A stretch of DNA of 36,623 bases, taken from Acidimicrobiaceae bacterium. Its GTDB lineage: Bacteria; Actinomycetota; Acidimicrobiia; Acidimicrobiales; RAAP-2. The notes under the pieces are model-generated. The model made no database searches. It was not told the DNA's origin and saw only the letters and a list, made by a program, of their open reading frames with translations. The stretch's first letter is position 1, and each line of letters starts with the position of its first letter. Both the position numbers and the translations under genes were made by a program. The stretch is from positions 1 to 36,623 of the forward strand of contig DAHUZK010000068.1 in the NCBI GenBank assembly GCA_027306605.1. Reading direction: 5' to 3'. Below are positions 30,480-36,623 of this stretch, piece after piece.

Positions 30480-30676
30480 GGTGCCGACCGGGGGACGTCG
30501 AGCAGCTCGTCCAAGTGCTCGCGCGTGACGATGATGCAGCCACGATCGACGGGGCGGCCGGACGGGCGCTCGTGCATCGCGCACAGCTGGATCGGCCCGA
30601 TGTGGTTGCCCGTGCCGGCACAGGCGCAGCAGTGGCCCGGTCCCAGGCGGACAGGCTTCGCGACCGGCCGGTTCAC
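30476..30676 (-). CDS. Small zinc-finger-like early protein
   Basis: 66 aa from GTG 30676 (GTGA overlap with the upstream stop; GTG 30685 is an in-frame alternative). CCACAGTGNH and QLCAMHERP give two metal-binding pairs (CxxC or CxC, and CxxH). HLDELLDVP at the end is helical. It may bind nucleic acid or a protein partner. Confidence 0.6.
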   Translation of the reverse strand: MNRPVAKPVRLGPGHCCACAGTGNHIGPIQLCAMHERPSGRPVDRGCIIVTREHLDELLDVPRSAP

Positions 30677-31011
30677 GGCTTCCACCCGCGCATCGTCTCC
30701 TTCGCCCCGGCGGTGAAGACGAGTCCGGTGTCGGTCGCCGTGATCCCGGGGAAGCTGTTCTCCATGCGCTCGTTGAGCGCCTCGGCCTCAGCGATGAGTT
30801 GCTCGGTCCACTCGGTATCGGTGAAGACCCCCTTGTGGATCAGGAGTGCAGCAAGGGCCGAGGCCTCGACGCGGAGCAGGATCCTGGCCTCGGCGGCGTC
30901 GCGGACAGCGTCGGCCTCGGGATCGCCTTTGGGCCTGGTACCGAGCTGCCAACCGGCGTATACGAGTCTCCATTTGGCAACTCGGTTCAGTGCTCGCATC
31001 ACGTCACTCAC
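30673..31011 (-). CDS. Conserved-type actinophage early protein
   Basis: 112 aa, helical (MRALNRVAKWRLVYAGWQLG, then DAVRDAAEARILLRVEASAL and TDTEWTEQLIAEAEALNERM), with a hydrophobic middle. Similar unknown proteins are common in actinophage early regions. The GTG at 31011 overlaps the preceding stop. Confidence 0.65.
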   Translation of the reverse strand: MSDVMRALNRVAKWRLVYAGWQLGTRPKGDPEADAVRDAAEARILLRVEASALAALLIHKGVFTDTEWTEQLIAEAEALNERMENSFPGITATDTGLVFTAGAKETMRGWKP

Positions 31012-31345
31012 GACCCAAGGCTTTCCGTCTTCGTCCCATAGGACCGACGAAGCGGCCGGGCGAACCCTTTGGCTCGCTCTTCCTCGCTGAGGACGAGGTA
31101 GATCTCGTGTTGACCGACCGGTGAGGCGTCGACGCCCCGCCCGAGGCGAGGATCCATTGGGTCTGTCGTAGTGCCCATCCGGTCTTGGTCTCCTTGCGGT
31201 ATTCGAGCTCGTCGCATAGCTCCTCGATCGTGTCGGTGAGCCAGACGACGTCCTCGACGCTCACGTCAGGCCAGCAAGTGCTCCTGGATGCGTCTCGAGC
31301 GATCAGGCCGGCGCGGTGACGGATGTCGTCTGGGTGCTGGTTCAC
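31004..31345 (-). CDS. Early hypothetical protein with uncertain C-terminus
   Basis: 113 aa from GTG 31345 (GTGA overlap). The first 70 residues look real (DVSVEDVVWLTDTIEELCDE, then TKTGWALRQTQWILASGG). After that the frame becomes Ser/Arg-rich, while the -1 frame over the same bases encodes a recognisable segment. Either the C-terminus is a tolerated overlap or a -1 shift near GGGG (about 31127-31132) joins the two. Confidence 0.5.
   Translation of the reverse strand: MNQHPDDIRHRAGLIARDASRSTCWPDVSVEDVVWLTDTIEELCDELEYRKETKTGWALRQTQWILASGGASTPHRSVNTRSTSSSARKSEPKGSPGRFVGPMGRRRKALGRE
31008..31157 (-). CDS. Short overlapping ORF with HEIYLVLSEEERAKGF motif
   Basis: From ATG 31157 it gives 49 aa containing HEIYLVLSEEERAKGFARP and LRRSYG, known from longer actinophage proteins that then continue into a zinc-binding part; here it stops soon after. 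Its stop forms a GTGA overlap with the next gene, which supports use of this frame. It may be a truncated gene or the real C-terminus of the gene at 31345. Confidence 0.5.
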   Translation of the reverse strand: MDPRLGRGVDASPVGQHEIYLVLSEEERAKGFARPLRRSYGTKTESLGS

Positions 31346-31782
31346 GCGTCCTCCCGGTGGTCGATCGGACAGGTCGTGGCGCAGCAGTGCTCGCTCCGGA
31401 TGGCCCGGGCCCGGCAGAGGTCGCCAGGTGTCGCAGTACTGGGCACCGTCCAGCCGTGGCGGTCGGACCAGGACGGATTCACGGTGATGTGGTGGTGGCA
31501 CGGCCGGCAGAGGTCGGCGATGTTCGCCAGGTCGATCCTGGAGCCACCGCGTCCGGCCGTCTTGATCTCGTGGCCGTCGGTGACGGTGCCCCGGCACCCG
31601 GGGAGCTGTGCCTCGCAACGGACCGGCCCGCCGCGTCGCTGCTCGAGGAGCTTCGAACGCAGACGGTTCTCGCGCACACGTTTGAGCGACACCTTCCGGA
31701 TCGGTGTGCGGTGCCTCGACAGATCAGCCGCCGTGGGAGCGCCGCCGGTCGGGTCGACGTCCCACTGACGTAACTCCCTCAA
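31342..31782 (-). CDS. HNH endonuclease (early)
   Basis: 146 aa. TVTDGHEIKTAGRGGSRIDL with ANIADLCRPCHHHITVNP forms the HNH site (His, Asn, His), and cysteines in RCEAQLPGC and CRPC probably bind zinc. The TTG at 31782 overlaps the upstream stop and has GGAGGG 7 nt ahead. It may cut DNA in recombination or act against rival DNA. Confidence 0.75.
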   Translation of the reverse strand: MRELRQWDVDPTGGAPTAADLSRHRTPIRKVSLKRVRENRLRSKLLEQRRGGPVRCEAQLPGCRGTVTDGHEIKTAGRGGSRIDLANIADLCRPCHHHITVNPSWSDRHGWTVPSTATPGDLCRARAIRSEHCCATTCPIDHREDA

Positions 31783-32438
31783 CGTCCCGCCCTCCGGGTG
31801 ACCGCATCGCACTGCGGGAAGTCCTCGTAGTGCCGCCGGAGGGCAGCCACGCGGCTCACCTGGCTCGGCGGGCCCTCGATCGGCACCGAGGTCTTGCAGA
31901 CCTTGCACTTGGTCTGAGGGCCCACCGGCGTCGACGGCTCACCCGGGATCGCGCTCGCTGACGCCCGCGGCTCTGGTCGCTTTCCGTGGCCGGCCTTGCG
32001 CCAATTGACGATCGAGGTGGGGGTCGTCCCGATCTGCTTCGCCGCAGCGGAATCGCTTCCGAGCTCATCTCCCAGGCGTACGGCCTCGGCCTTCTGCTCC
32101 GGACTGAACCGGCGACCGTTCAGCGCCTTACCGGTCGGCACGGACGTGGCCTCTGCGGGATCGGGGGGGGGTCTCGGTGCCGACCCTACGGCCGGTTCGT
32201 CGTCGTGGAACTCGAGCAGGTCCCGGACCGGCACGTCGGCCTTCGAGCCGTGATCGAGCTGCAGCTCGTCGTGGAAGCCGTCTTCGACCAGCTGCCGGTC
32301 GAGCGCGAGCAGCCGGGCCTCGGCCTCGACGGCGTGGTCGACGCCGTCGAGGTGGAAGCGACGCCGTGCCTCGAGCTCGGCGAACTTGGCCTTGAGGTCG
32401 AGCGTCACGCGGCTTCGAGGGGCCGGCTTGACGGTCAC
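31779..32438 (-). CDS. HTH and zinc-finger protein
   Basis: 219 aa from GTG 32438 (GTGA overlap). The N-terminal 75 residues are charged helix (LDLKAKFAELEARRRFHLDG). Residues ~115-155 form a homeodomain-like HTH (FSPEQKAEAVRLGDELG, AAAKQIGTTPTSIVNWRKAG). The C-terminus has KCKVCKTSV with His and Cys further on (RRHYEDFPQC), a possible zinc site. It is likely a DNA-binding early regulator. Confidence 0.65.
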   Translation of the reverse strand: MTVKPAPRSRVTLDLKAKFAELEARRRFHLDGVDHAVEAEARLLALDRQLVEDGFHDELQLDHGSKADVPVRDLLEFHDDEPAVGSAPRPPPDPAEATSVPTGKALNGRRFSPEQKAEAVRLGDELGSDSAAAKQIGTTPTSIVNWRKAGHGKRPEPRASASAIPGEPSTPVGPQTKCKVCKTSVPIEGPPSQVSRVAALRRHYEDFPQCDAVTRRAGR

Positions 32439-34060
32439 GCCGATGCCTCTCGCTCTTCGTGCTCCCGCCGATGGACGTCGACGCGCTGTCTCGCCAAGTC
32501 CTCCCGGGTGTTGAAGCCGACATGCCCGCATTCAGAACACCGGATGTAATGCCTTCCCTTCTTCGCCTCGATCGTGATCGCGATCGCCTCGGCGTTCAAC
32601 TCATCGATTTGATTCTGGCGGTTCTCCGCCGGGCCCGGGCCCGGGCCGAGCTCGGACACTTCGGCATCTGAGGCTCCTTCCTCAGCTGCCGGGGACGCAG
32701 TGCCCGGCATCTGAGGCTCCTCGAAGGGAACGCCTAGGTACTTGCACTCGATCCGGCTTGGCTCGTAGCCAAGGCCGGCCAGCACGTCGAGATAGAACTC
32801 TCCGTCCGCCGCTTCGGGCGGAGAGGCTTCGACGACTTGGCGTCCCGGACCCCGTGCGTCGAAGACCTGCTCGCCCATCGACGCGAACGAGAGGAACAGA
32901 ACTCGCCTGGCATGGGTATCCGATTTGGCGGCCGCAAGGACGTCCGCCAATCGCCCGTCGCTCATACCCGCGCCCTTGATCGGCTCCGGGCCGAGCAGCT
33001 CCATGATCATCTCGGCGTCGAGGTAAATCCCTTGGAAGTGGGACATCAGCCGGATCGAGGCAACGAGCAGCATCGGAAAGCTCGCGGCCAGGCCAGCCAG
33101 CCACGCCCTTCGACGTATGGTCGCCGCATCCAACTCATCCAGGAACCGCTCGATGGTGATCCGGCGCCCCTTCGCCTCGGGCGTTTCAATCTCTCCGACG
33201 GTGACGGTCTCGTCTTCGGTTGGTTCCGGTGCCGGATGACCGGATGGCGCAGTGCACGCCGGCCAGGAGGTACCGTCCTGAGCCAGCCAGACGGCGTGGC
33301 AGTCGAGGCCGGCGTGCTCCCCGGCGTCGACATGCGAGAGGTCGCCGAAGGCGGAGATCGCGACCGGGTCAGAGTCGGCTTCCTCCTCGATCCAGGCCGA
33401 GGGCCGGTTGTCAAGCAAGACGGTCCCGGCAGCCTGAAGCTTCTTCAGTGCCGATGCATAGCGCTTCTCGCCCTCGGCCTTGCGCACGGCCTGATCGATC
33501 CTCCATCCGGCCGGTATCCCGTTCTTCACGAGTTCCGCGCGCGCCTCGGCCGGCAGTCCGGCGATCTGAGTGGCGGCCTCCTGGCTGAGCTGACCATCGA
33601 CCACCCATTCCTGGACGGCCGCCGGAAGCTTCAGCAGCGACAGATGCTTGCTCACCGTCGCCTGGCCGATCCCGACCCGAGCGGCGATGTCTCGCTGGCT
33701 CAGGCCCGAGTCGGCTAGGGCCTTGAACCCGCGCGCCTTGTCGAGCACCGAGAGATCCTCCCGGTGCAGGTTCTCGATCAGCATCATCCGCTGGCGGTCG
33801 GCATCGCCGTCGACGGCCTGAACGATGACCTCGATCTCAACCGCGCCGGCCATGACGGCTGCGGCATGCCGGCGATGGCCGGCGACGATCGTGAATCGGC
33901 CGGCCATAGATCCGGGAGTGACGATGATCGGCTCGAGGATCCCGACCTCGCGGATGGAGGCCACGAGGCCCTCGAGGTCGCCAAGATCGGTGCGCGGGTT
34001 GTCCTCGGCGGCATCCAGGAGCTCGGGCGACACCTTGAGTAGCGTCGTCGGCTCGGTCAC
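32435..34060 (-). CDS. ParB-like protein
   Basis: 541 aa from GTG 34060 (GTGA overlap). The N-terminal ParB/Srx domain has DLEGLVASIREVGILEPIIV, AGHRRHAAAV (61-70) and IENLHREDLSV (95-105). An HTH follows (LSQRDIAARVGIGQATVSKH, 120-139). The C-terminal half is specific, ending with a C2H2-like element (CSECGHVGF). No ParA gene is seen in the window, so it may act as a transcription or DNA-organising factor and not in partition. Confidence 0.75.
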   Translation of the reverse strand: MTEPTTLLKVSPELLDAAEDNPRTDLGDLEGLVASIREVGILEPIIVTPGSMAGRFTIVAGHRRHAAAVMAGAVEIEVIVQAVDGDADRQRMMLIENLHREDLSVLDKARGFKALADSGLSQRDIAARVGIGQATVSKHLSLLKLPAAVQEWVVDGQLSQEAATQIAGLPAEARAELVKNGIPAGWRIDQAVRKAEGEKRYASALKKLQAAGTVLLDNRPSAWIEEEADSDPVAISAFGDLSHVDAGEHAGLDCHAVWLAQDGTSWPACTAPSGHPAPEPTEDETVTVGEIETPEAKGRRITIERFLDELDAATIRRRAWLAGLAASFPMLLVASIRLMSHFQGIYLDAEMIMELLGPEPIKGAGMSDGRLADVLAAAKSDTHARRVLFLSFASMGEQVFDARGPGRQVVEASPPEAADGEFYLDVLAGLGYEPSRIECKYLGVPFEEPQMPGTASPAAEEGASDAEVSELGPGPGPAENRQNQIDELNAEAIAITIEAKKGRHYIRCSECGHVGFNTREDLARQRVDVHRREHEEREASA

Positions 34061-34866
34061 TCTGCCGGCTTCCCTGCGGCGACGGCTTCCCACCCGGCCT
34101 CGATGAGGTGACCGAAACAAACCTCGCCGCTCGTCAGCTCGGCGCAGACGATCTCCCGGTCTTTCGGTTCGATCTCCCTGGTCGAGATCGAGATACCGGC
34201 GAAGATCCGGAAGCCGACATGCAACGCTCGCATGCACCGGATCGAGAAGCCGGCCTCGATGCCCCAGCCGGCCTTGATGCCCCAGCCGGCCTTGATTCCC
34301 TCGCCGGCCTCGATGCCCGAGCCGGCCTCGATGCCCGAGCCGGCCTTGATGCCCGAGCCGGCCTTGATGCCCGAGCCGGCCTTGATGCCCTCGCCGGCCT
34401 CGATGCCCCAGCCGGCCTCGATGCCCCAGCCGGCCTCGATGCCCCAGCCGGCCTCGATGCCCGAGCCGGCCTTGATGCCCTCGCCGGCCTTGATGCCCCA
34501 GCCGGCCTCGATGCCCGAGCCGGCCTTGATGCCCTCGCCGGCCTTGATGCCCTCGCCGGCCTTGATGCCCTTGCCGGCCTTGATGCCCTCGCCGGCCTCG
34601 ATGCCCCAGCCGGCCTCGATGCCCGAGCCGGCCTTGATGCCCGAGCCGGCCTTGATGCCCTCGCCGGCCTTGATGCCCGAGCCGGCCTCGATGCCCAAGC
34701 TGCCGAGGCACCGCACGTTCTTGGCGAAGCGGACCCACCCGAGGCCGCCCTCGATCTCGATGTCTCCATCGAACCCGACGTTCACGTCGAAGGATCCGAC
34801 ATAGTGTTTGTACCCGTCGTCCGACTCCCGGAAGTCCGCTCGGGTGAGCTTGAGCTTGTTCCTCAT
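34057..34866 (-). CDS. Hexapeptide-repeat protein (GI[E/K]AGx)n
   Basis: 269 aa from ATG 34866 (ATGA overlap). An N-terminal domain (KLKLTRADFRESDDGYKHYV) is followed by 25 perfect-length repeats of GI(E/K)AG plus S, W, E, K or F (about residues 58-207), which should form a beta-solenoid. The C-terminal part (FRIFAGISISTREIEPKDRE) completes it. Repeats of this type are known in phages with no agreed function. Confidence 0.75.
   Translation of the reverse strand: MRNKLKLTRADFRESDDGYKHYVGSFDVNVGFDGDIEIEGGLGWVRFAKNVRCLGSLGIEAGSGIKAGEGIKAGSGIKAGSGIEAGWGIEAGEGIKAGKGIKAGEGIKAGEGIKAGSGIEAGWGIKAGEGIKAGSGIEAGWGIEAGWGIEAGWGIEAGEGIKAGSGIKAGSGIKAGSGIEAGSGIEAGEGIKAGWGIKAGWGIEAGFSIRCMRALHVGFRIFAGISISTREIEPKDREIVCAELTSGEVCFGHLIEAGWEAVAAGKPAE
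34246..34695 (-). repeat. 25 tandem 18-bp repeats
   Basis: Exactly 450 bp made of 18-bp units with very high DNA identity, differing mainly in the Glu/Lys codon and the sixth codon. This suggests expansion and contraction by slippage or recombination. It is coding and not a CRISPR array: there are no spacers. Confidence 0.9.
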
Positions 34867-35222
34867 TCGACCACTCCCCGGTCGAGACGGGCGATGGCGA
34901 TGGCGAAGTCGGTTCGGGTGGAGCGTCGACGCCGCGGAACGCCGGCCGGGCGGTAGGTGTCGAGCCATGCCCCCGCCAGGGCCGGCACAATCCAGCCGGC
35001 GATCATCAGGCCCGGACCCCACCAGGACGGCAGGGTGAGAGCCGCGAGCAACGACGCCGCGAAAACGGCGGCGAGTTGAGCGTCGACGATCCGCAGCCGG
35101 CGGCGGTGCCGGAGGTGCCGCAGCCCATTATCCGGCTCCTGGCCGCTCCACCGGACGGCTGCTCTGGCGCTCGCAGTGGGCTCGGCGTCGGTCGCCACGC
35201 CACGTGAAGGGGCTGTCTGCAA
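34863..35222 (-). CDS. Early membrane protein
   Basis: 119 aa. The TTG at 35222 has AGGAGG 4 nt upstream. A basic N-terminal half is followed by two close hydrophobic segments (LAAVFAASLLAALTLPSWWG and LMIAGWIVPALAGAWL) and a basic tail. An early membrane protein in a prophage could take part in superinfection exclusion, but nothing specific shows this. Confidence 0.6.
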   Translation of the reverse strand: MQTAPSRGVATDAEPTASARAAVRWSGQEPDNGLRHLRHRRRLRIVDAQLAAVFAASLLAALTLPSWWGPGLMIAGWIVPALAGAWLDTYRPAGVPRRRRSTRTDFAIAIARLDRGVVE

Positions 35223-35236
35223 CGTTCCTCCTGGAT

Positions 35237-35251
35237 GATTCCGGCCGAATC
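35237..35251. repeat. Dispersed palindrome GATTC-N5-GAATC, copy C
   Basis: GATTCCGGCCGAATC lies in the 66-bp gap between two early genes, 14 bp ahead of the TTG start at 35222. No promoter is clear in this gap. It equals copy D read on the other strand. Confidence 0.5.
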
Positions 35252-35288
35252 GGCCCCGGACGTTTGCCCCTCCGGTACTGCGTTCAGG

Positions 35289-35588
35289 TCAGGTGCTGGC
35301 TGCGGCGATGAGGTGGTCGAGGCCGGCGAGCGTCCCCGTCGGGACCGGCACGTCGGCGGCTTCACTGGCCGCTCGCTCGTCTGAGGCTCGGCGCGCGGCG
35401 TGGACCGCGTTCACGATCTCGCCCAGGGCCGGCAGCTCCTCGGTCTCGAGAAGGGCTGGGTCGAGGCCGAGCTTCAGGAGTCGGTCGCGGACCTGGAGGC
35501 ATCTCCGGAACTCGGCTCGGGCCATGATCTCGAGCCGCTCGGCCTGTCGGGGCGTGAGCTCGACGAACACGGGCAGCTCGGAAGGCAT
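35289..35588 (-). CDS. Early hypothetical protein
   Basis: 99 aa, mostly helical (VELTPRQAERLEIMARAEFR, then QVRDRLLKLGLDPALLE). The ATG at 35588 overlaps the upstream stop (TGATG). It is co-transcribed with the first early gene. Unrecognised. Confidence 0.6.
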   Translation of the reverse strand: MPSELPVFVELTPRQAERLEIMARAEFRRCLQVRDRLLKLGLDPALLETEELPALGEIVNAVHAARRASDERAASEAADVPVPTGTLAGLDHLIAAAST

Positions 35589-36013
35589 CAGGCGCTCCTC
35601 TGCTCAGTCGGAAGGCTCCCGCCGGACCGCGCGCCCCCGGCGGGAGGGGCCACGGGCCCGGCGGGGAGCCCATGCACAGGTCCGACGGGAGAAAGGGCTC
35701 CATCTCCGGGGCTGGTAGCCCGGGCCCCAGCTGATGGCGAGGCGGGGAGCGTCTCGCTACTGGACCCGGAGATGGAGGAGTCGCCCGTGCCCGGAGCGGT
35801 GCGTGGGCCGCTCGACGGGCCCGGGGCGAGCTTGGTGGGGAGGCCGACCCTGATGAGCCAGCGGCGGACCGTTTCCCGGCTGATCGGATAGCCCTCGCCG
35901 GTGAAGGTCTGGGCGATCGAGGCCACGGATGCGCCGGCGGTGCGCATGACGGCGAGGCGCTCTGCGAGCTCGCCCCCCATGCCCGTGTTCACCAGCTCGA
36001 ACTCGTCGGCCAC
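35588..36013 (-). CDS. First early gene, HTH DNA-binding protein
   Basis: 141 aa. Residues 14-58 (ELAERLAVMRTAGASVASIA, then ISRETVRRWLIRVGLPTK) are a resolvase/homeodomain-like HTH; the remainder is disordered Ser/Gly/Pro-rich. The GTG at 36013 follows GGAGAGG at 5 nt. It lies where Cro or an excision-control factor lies in comparable phages, divergent from the repressor. Cro-like or Xis-like function is inferred from position only. Confidence 0.65.
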   Translation of the reverse strand: MADEFELVNTGMGGELAERLAVMRTAGASVASIAQTFTGEGYPISRETVRRWLIRVGLPTKLAPGPSSGPRTAPGTGDSSISGSSSETLPASPSAGARATSPGDGALSPVGPVHGLPAGPVAPPAGGARSGGSLPTEQRSA

Positions 36014-36073
36014 GACATCCTCTCCGTCACATCGATGCGATTACAGGGATGGGACGCACGTAGGTTGTCGAGT

Positions 36074-36102
36074 ATTGTGCCGATCAGCACAGCAACAGTC
36101 AA
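36074..36102 (-). promoter_or_regulatory. Early promoter
   Basis: On the - strand TTGACT (36097-36102), a 17-nt spacer and CACAAT (36074-36079) give an expected start near 36067, about 54 nt before the first early gene. TGTGC and GCACA form an imperfect inverted repeat at 36075-36090 overlapping the -10 box, a possible operator. Confidence 0.65.
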
Positions 36103-36149
36103 GTCTTTCGATCAAATCGCCCATGACCGGGGATTACGTCGAAATACGG

Positions 36150-36179
36150 TTGACCGTCAGCGCGCCGTCATGACACAAT
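36150..36179 (+). promoter_or_regulatory. Repressor promoter, probably leaderless
   Basis: TTGACC (36150-36155), an 18-nt spacer and CACAAT (36174-36179) place the transcription start at about 36186-36187, that is, at the repressor ATG itself. No ribosome-binding site precedes the ATG. Leaderless mRNAs are common in actinobacteria. Confidence 0.6.
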
Positions 36180-36191
36180 CTGTGTCATGAC
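36167..36191. promoter_or_regulatory. Perfect 25-bp palindromic operator
   Basis: The arms GTCATGACACA and TGTGTCATGAC (11 bp, perfect) flank ATC. The palindrome covers the -10 box and the start codon of the repressor, so a bound dimer would block its own transcription. It is the longest perfect short-spacer palindrome seen in the regulatory region. Confidence 0.75.
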
Positions 36192-36435
36192 CGACACCCT
36201 GATTCCGGAATGGACGTTCGGAGAGCGTCTGCGCAAAGCGCGCGACGAGGCCGGGCTGAGCACGGACGACATCGCGAGGGCCACGGGTAAGACGAAGCGG
36301 GCGGTCACGAGCTGGGAGTCGGGCGAGCGCATTCCTCAGTTCGGGGAACTGCGCCTCGCCAAGCTCTATTCCGAAGCCACCGGCGTTGACTACGAATGGC
36401 TGGTGACCGGGAGGGTCAGAACCGGTAGTAGATGA
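36187..36435 (+). CDS. XRE-family immunity repressor, prophage (truncated) form
   Basis: 82 aa. Residues 11-58 are a lambda-repressor-like HTH (FGERLRKARDEAGL, STDDIARATGKTKRAVTSWE, SGERIP). The last codons run across attR into the tail of the host gene (GRVR then TGSR). In the circular phage the same frame would give a 95-residue protein ending EALAIDIAA. It should keep the early promoter off in the lysogen and limit itself through the palindrome. No C-terminal dimerisation or peptidase domain is present, as in BPs-type repressors. Confidence 0.85.
   Translation: MTDTLIPEWTFGERLRKARDEAGLSTDDIARATGKTKRAVTSWESGERIPQFGELRLAKLYSEATGVDYEWLVTGRVRTGSR
36414..36431. other. attR: attR core (right prophage junction)
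   Basis: GGTCAGAA (36414-36421), CGGTAG (36423-36428) and AG (36430-36431) match attL with two differences. The core overlaps both the 3' end of the repressor gene (+) and the last Phe and stop codon of the host MBOAT gene (-). Confidence 0.8.
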
Positions 36436-36623
36436 ACGGGGCCACGCCTTGGGGCCCCAGCGTGGTGATGACCAGCAGGACCAGGCCCAGCAGGGCGCCC
36501 TGCACGACCGTCCGGCGGTCGGCGAAGAGCTGCTGGACCCTCACGAGCCAGCCGTCGGGCAGGTACTGGCTGACGATGCCCGAGGCGATGGCCAGGGCGG
36601 CGAGGGGGGTGACCAGGGGGGAG
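36416..36623 (-). CDS. Host MBOAT-family O-acyltransferase, 3' end (partial)
   Basis: The C-terminal 68 residues end in GVAPFIYYRF, the hallmark end of AlgI-like MBOAT proteins (usually PFIYFQF). A hydrophobic span before it (LLGLVLLVITTLG) fits the last membrane segment. These enzymes move acyl groups onto exported polysaccharides. The gene runs off the window. Its stop codon is within the att core, so integration leaves the protein intact. Confidence 0.8.
   Translation of the reverse strand, partial: SPLVTPLAALAIASGIVSQYLPDGWLVRVQQLFADRRTVVQGALLGLVLLVITTLGPQGVAPFIYYRF

Noticed and set aside
34246..34695. Possible CRISPR array
   Set aside because: Units are contiguous 18-bp coding repeats with no spacers, and no cas genes are present.
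34108..34956. Long + strand ORF of AGLDAP/AGLDAL repeats
   Set aside because: It is the antisense reading of the 18-bp repeat array. The - strand frame has unique N- and C-terminal domains and coupled starts.

Overview
The window holds one apparently complete, integrated temperate siphovirus (about 36.3 kb) with short stretches of bacterial chromosome on both sides. The DNA is very GC-rich, GTG starts are common, and stop and start codons overlap almost everywhere (ATGA, GTGA, TGATG). A secreted protein carries Thr/Pro linkers of the TTTTVPP type. Together these point to an actinobacterial host, perhaps of the Acidimicrobiia type; this is inference, because no rRNA or other marker gene is present.

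Layout. Bases 1 to about 126 are host DNA. An 18-nt near-identical pair at 127-144 (attL) and 36414-36431 (attR) bounds the prophage. Right of attR lies the 3' end of a host MBOAT (AlgI-like) O-acyltransferase gene, whose last two codons (the Phe codon and the stop) lie in the shared core. Inside attL is a tyrosine integrase on the + strand (210-1073), followed by a strong bidirectional hairpin terminator. From 1211 to 27109 nearly all genes lie on the - strand and form the late module. In transcription order these are a small zinc-ribbon protein, HNH nuclease, terminase small and large subunits, portal, a protease-capsid fusion, head-tail connectors, tail tube, frameshifted tail chaperones, tape measure, tail tip and fibre genes. 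A lysis cassette with an Acb2-type anti-CBASS protein comes next, then more fibre-type genes. One + strand secreted moron (8079-8459) sits inside this module.

From 27203 to 36013 is the early - strand operon. It contains an HTH protein, a hexapeptide-repeat protein, a ParB-like protein, HNH, a replication initiator that carries iterons inside its own gene (probable origin), a probable helicase loader, a VRR-NUC relative that has lost its catalytic residues, and many small genes. At the far right a short XRE repressor (36187-36435, + strand) diverges from the early operon.

The most striking point is the immunity switch. The attachment core lies inside the 3' end of the repressor gene. Joining the ends as in the circular phage gives a 95-residue repressor ending ...EALAIDIAA, an ssrA-like degradation tag, with the integrase gene 22 nt downstream in the same direction. 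Integration removes the tag and leaves an 82-residue form. This is the architecture of integration-dependent immunity known from mycobacteriophages such as BPs, Brujita and Charlie, here with attB in a protein-coding MBOAT gene. The repressor promoter appears leaderless, and a perfect 11+3+11 palindrome covers its -10 box and start codon. The late operon starts from a promoter that runs at once into an intrinsic terminator, suggesting antitermination control.
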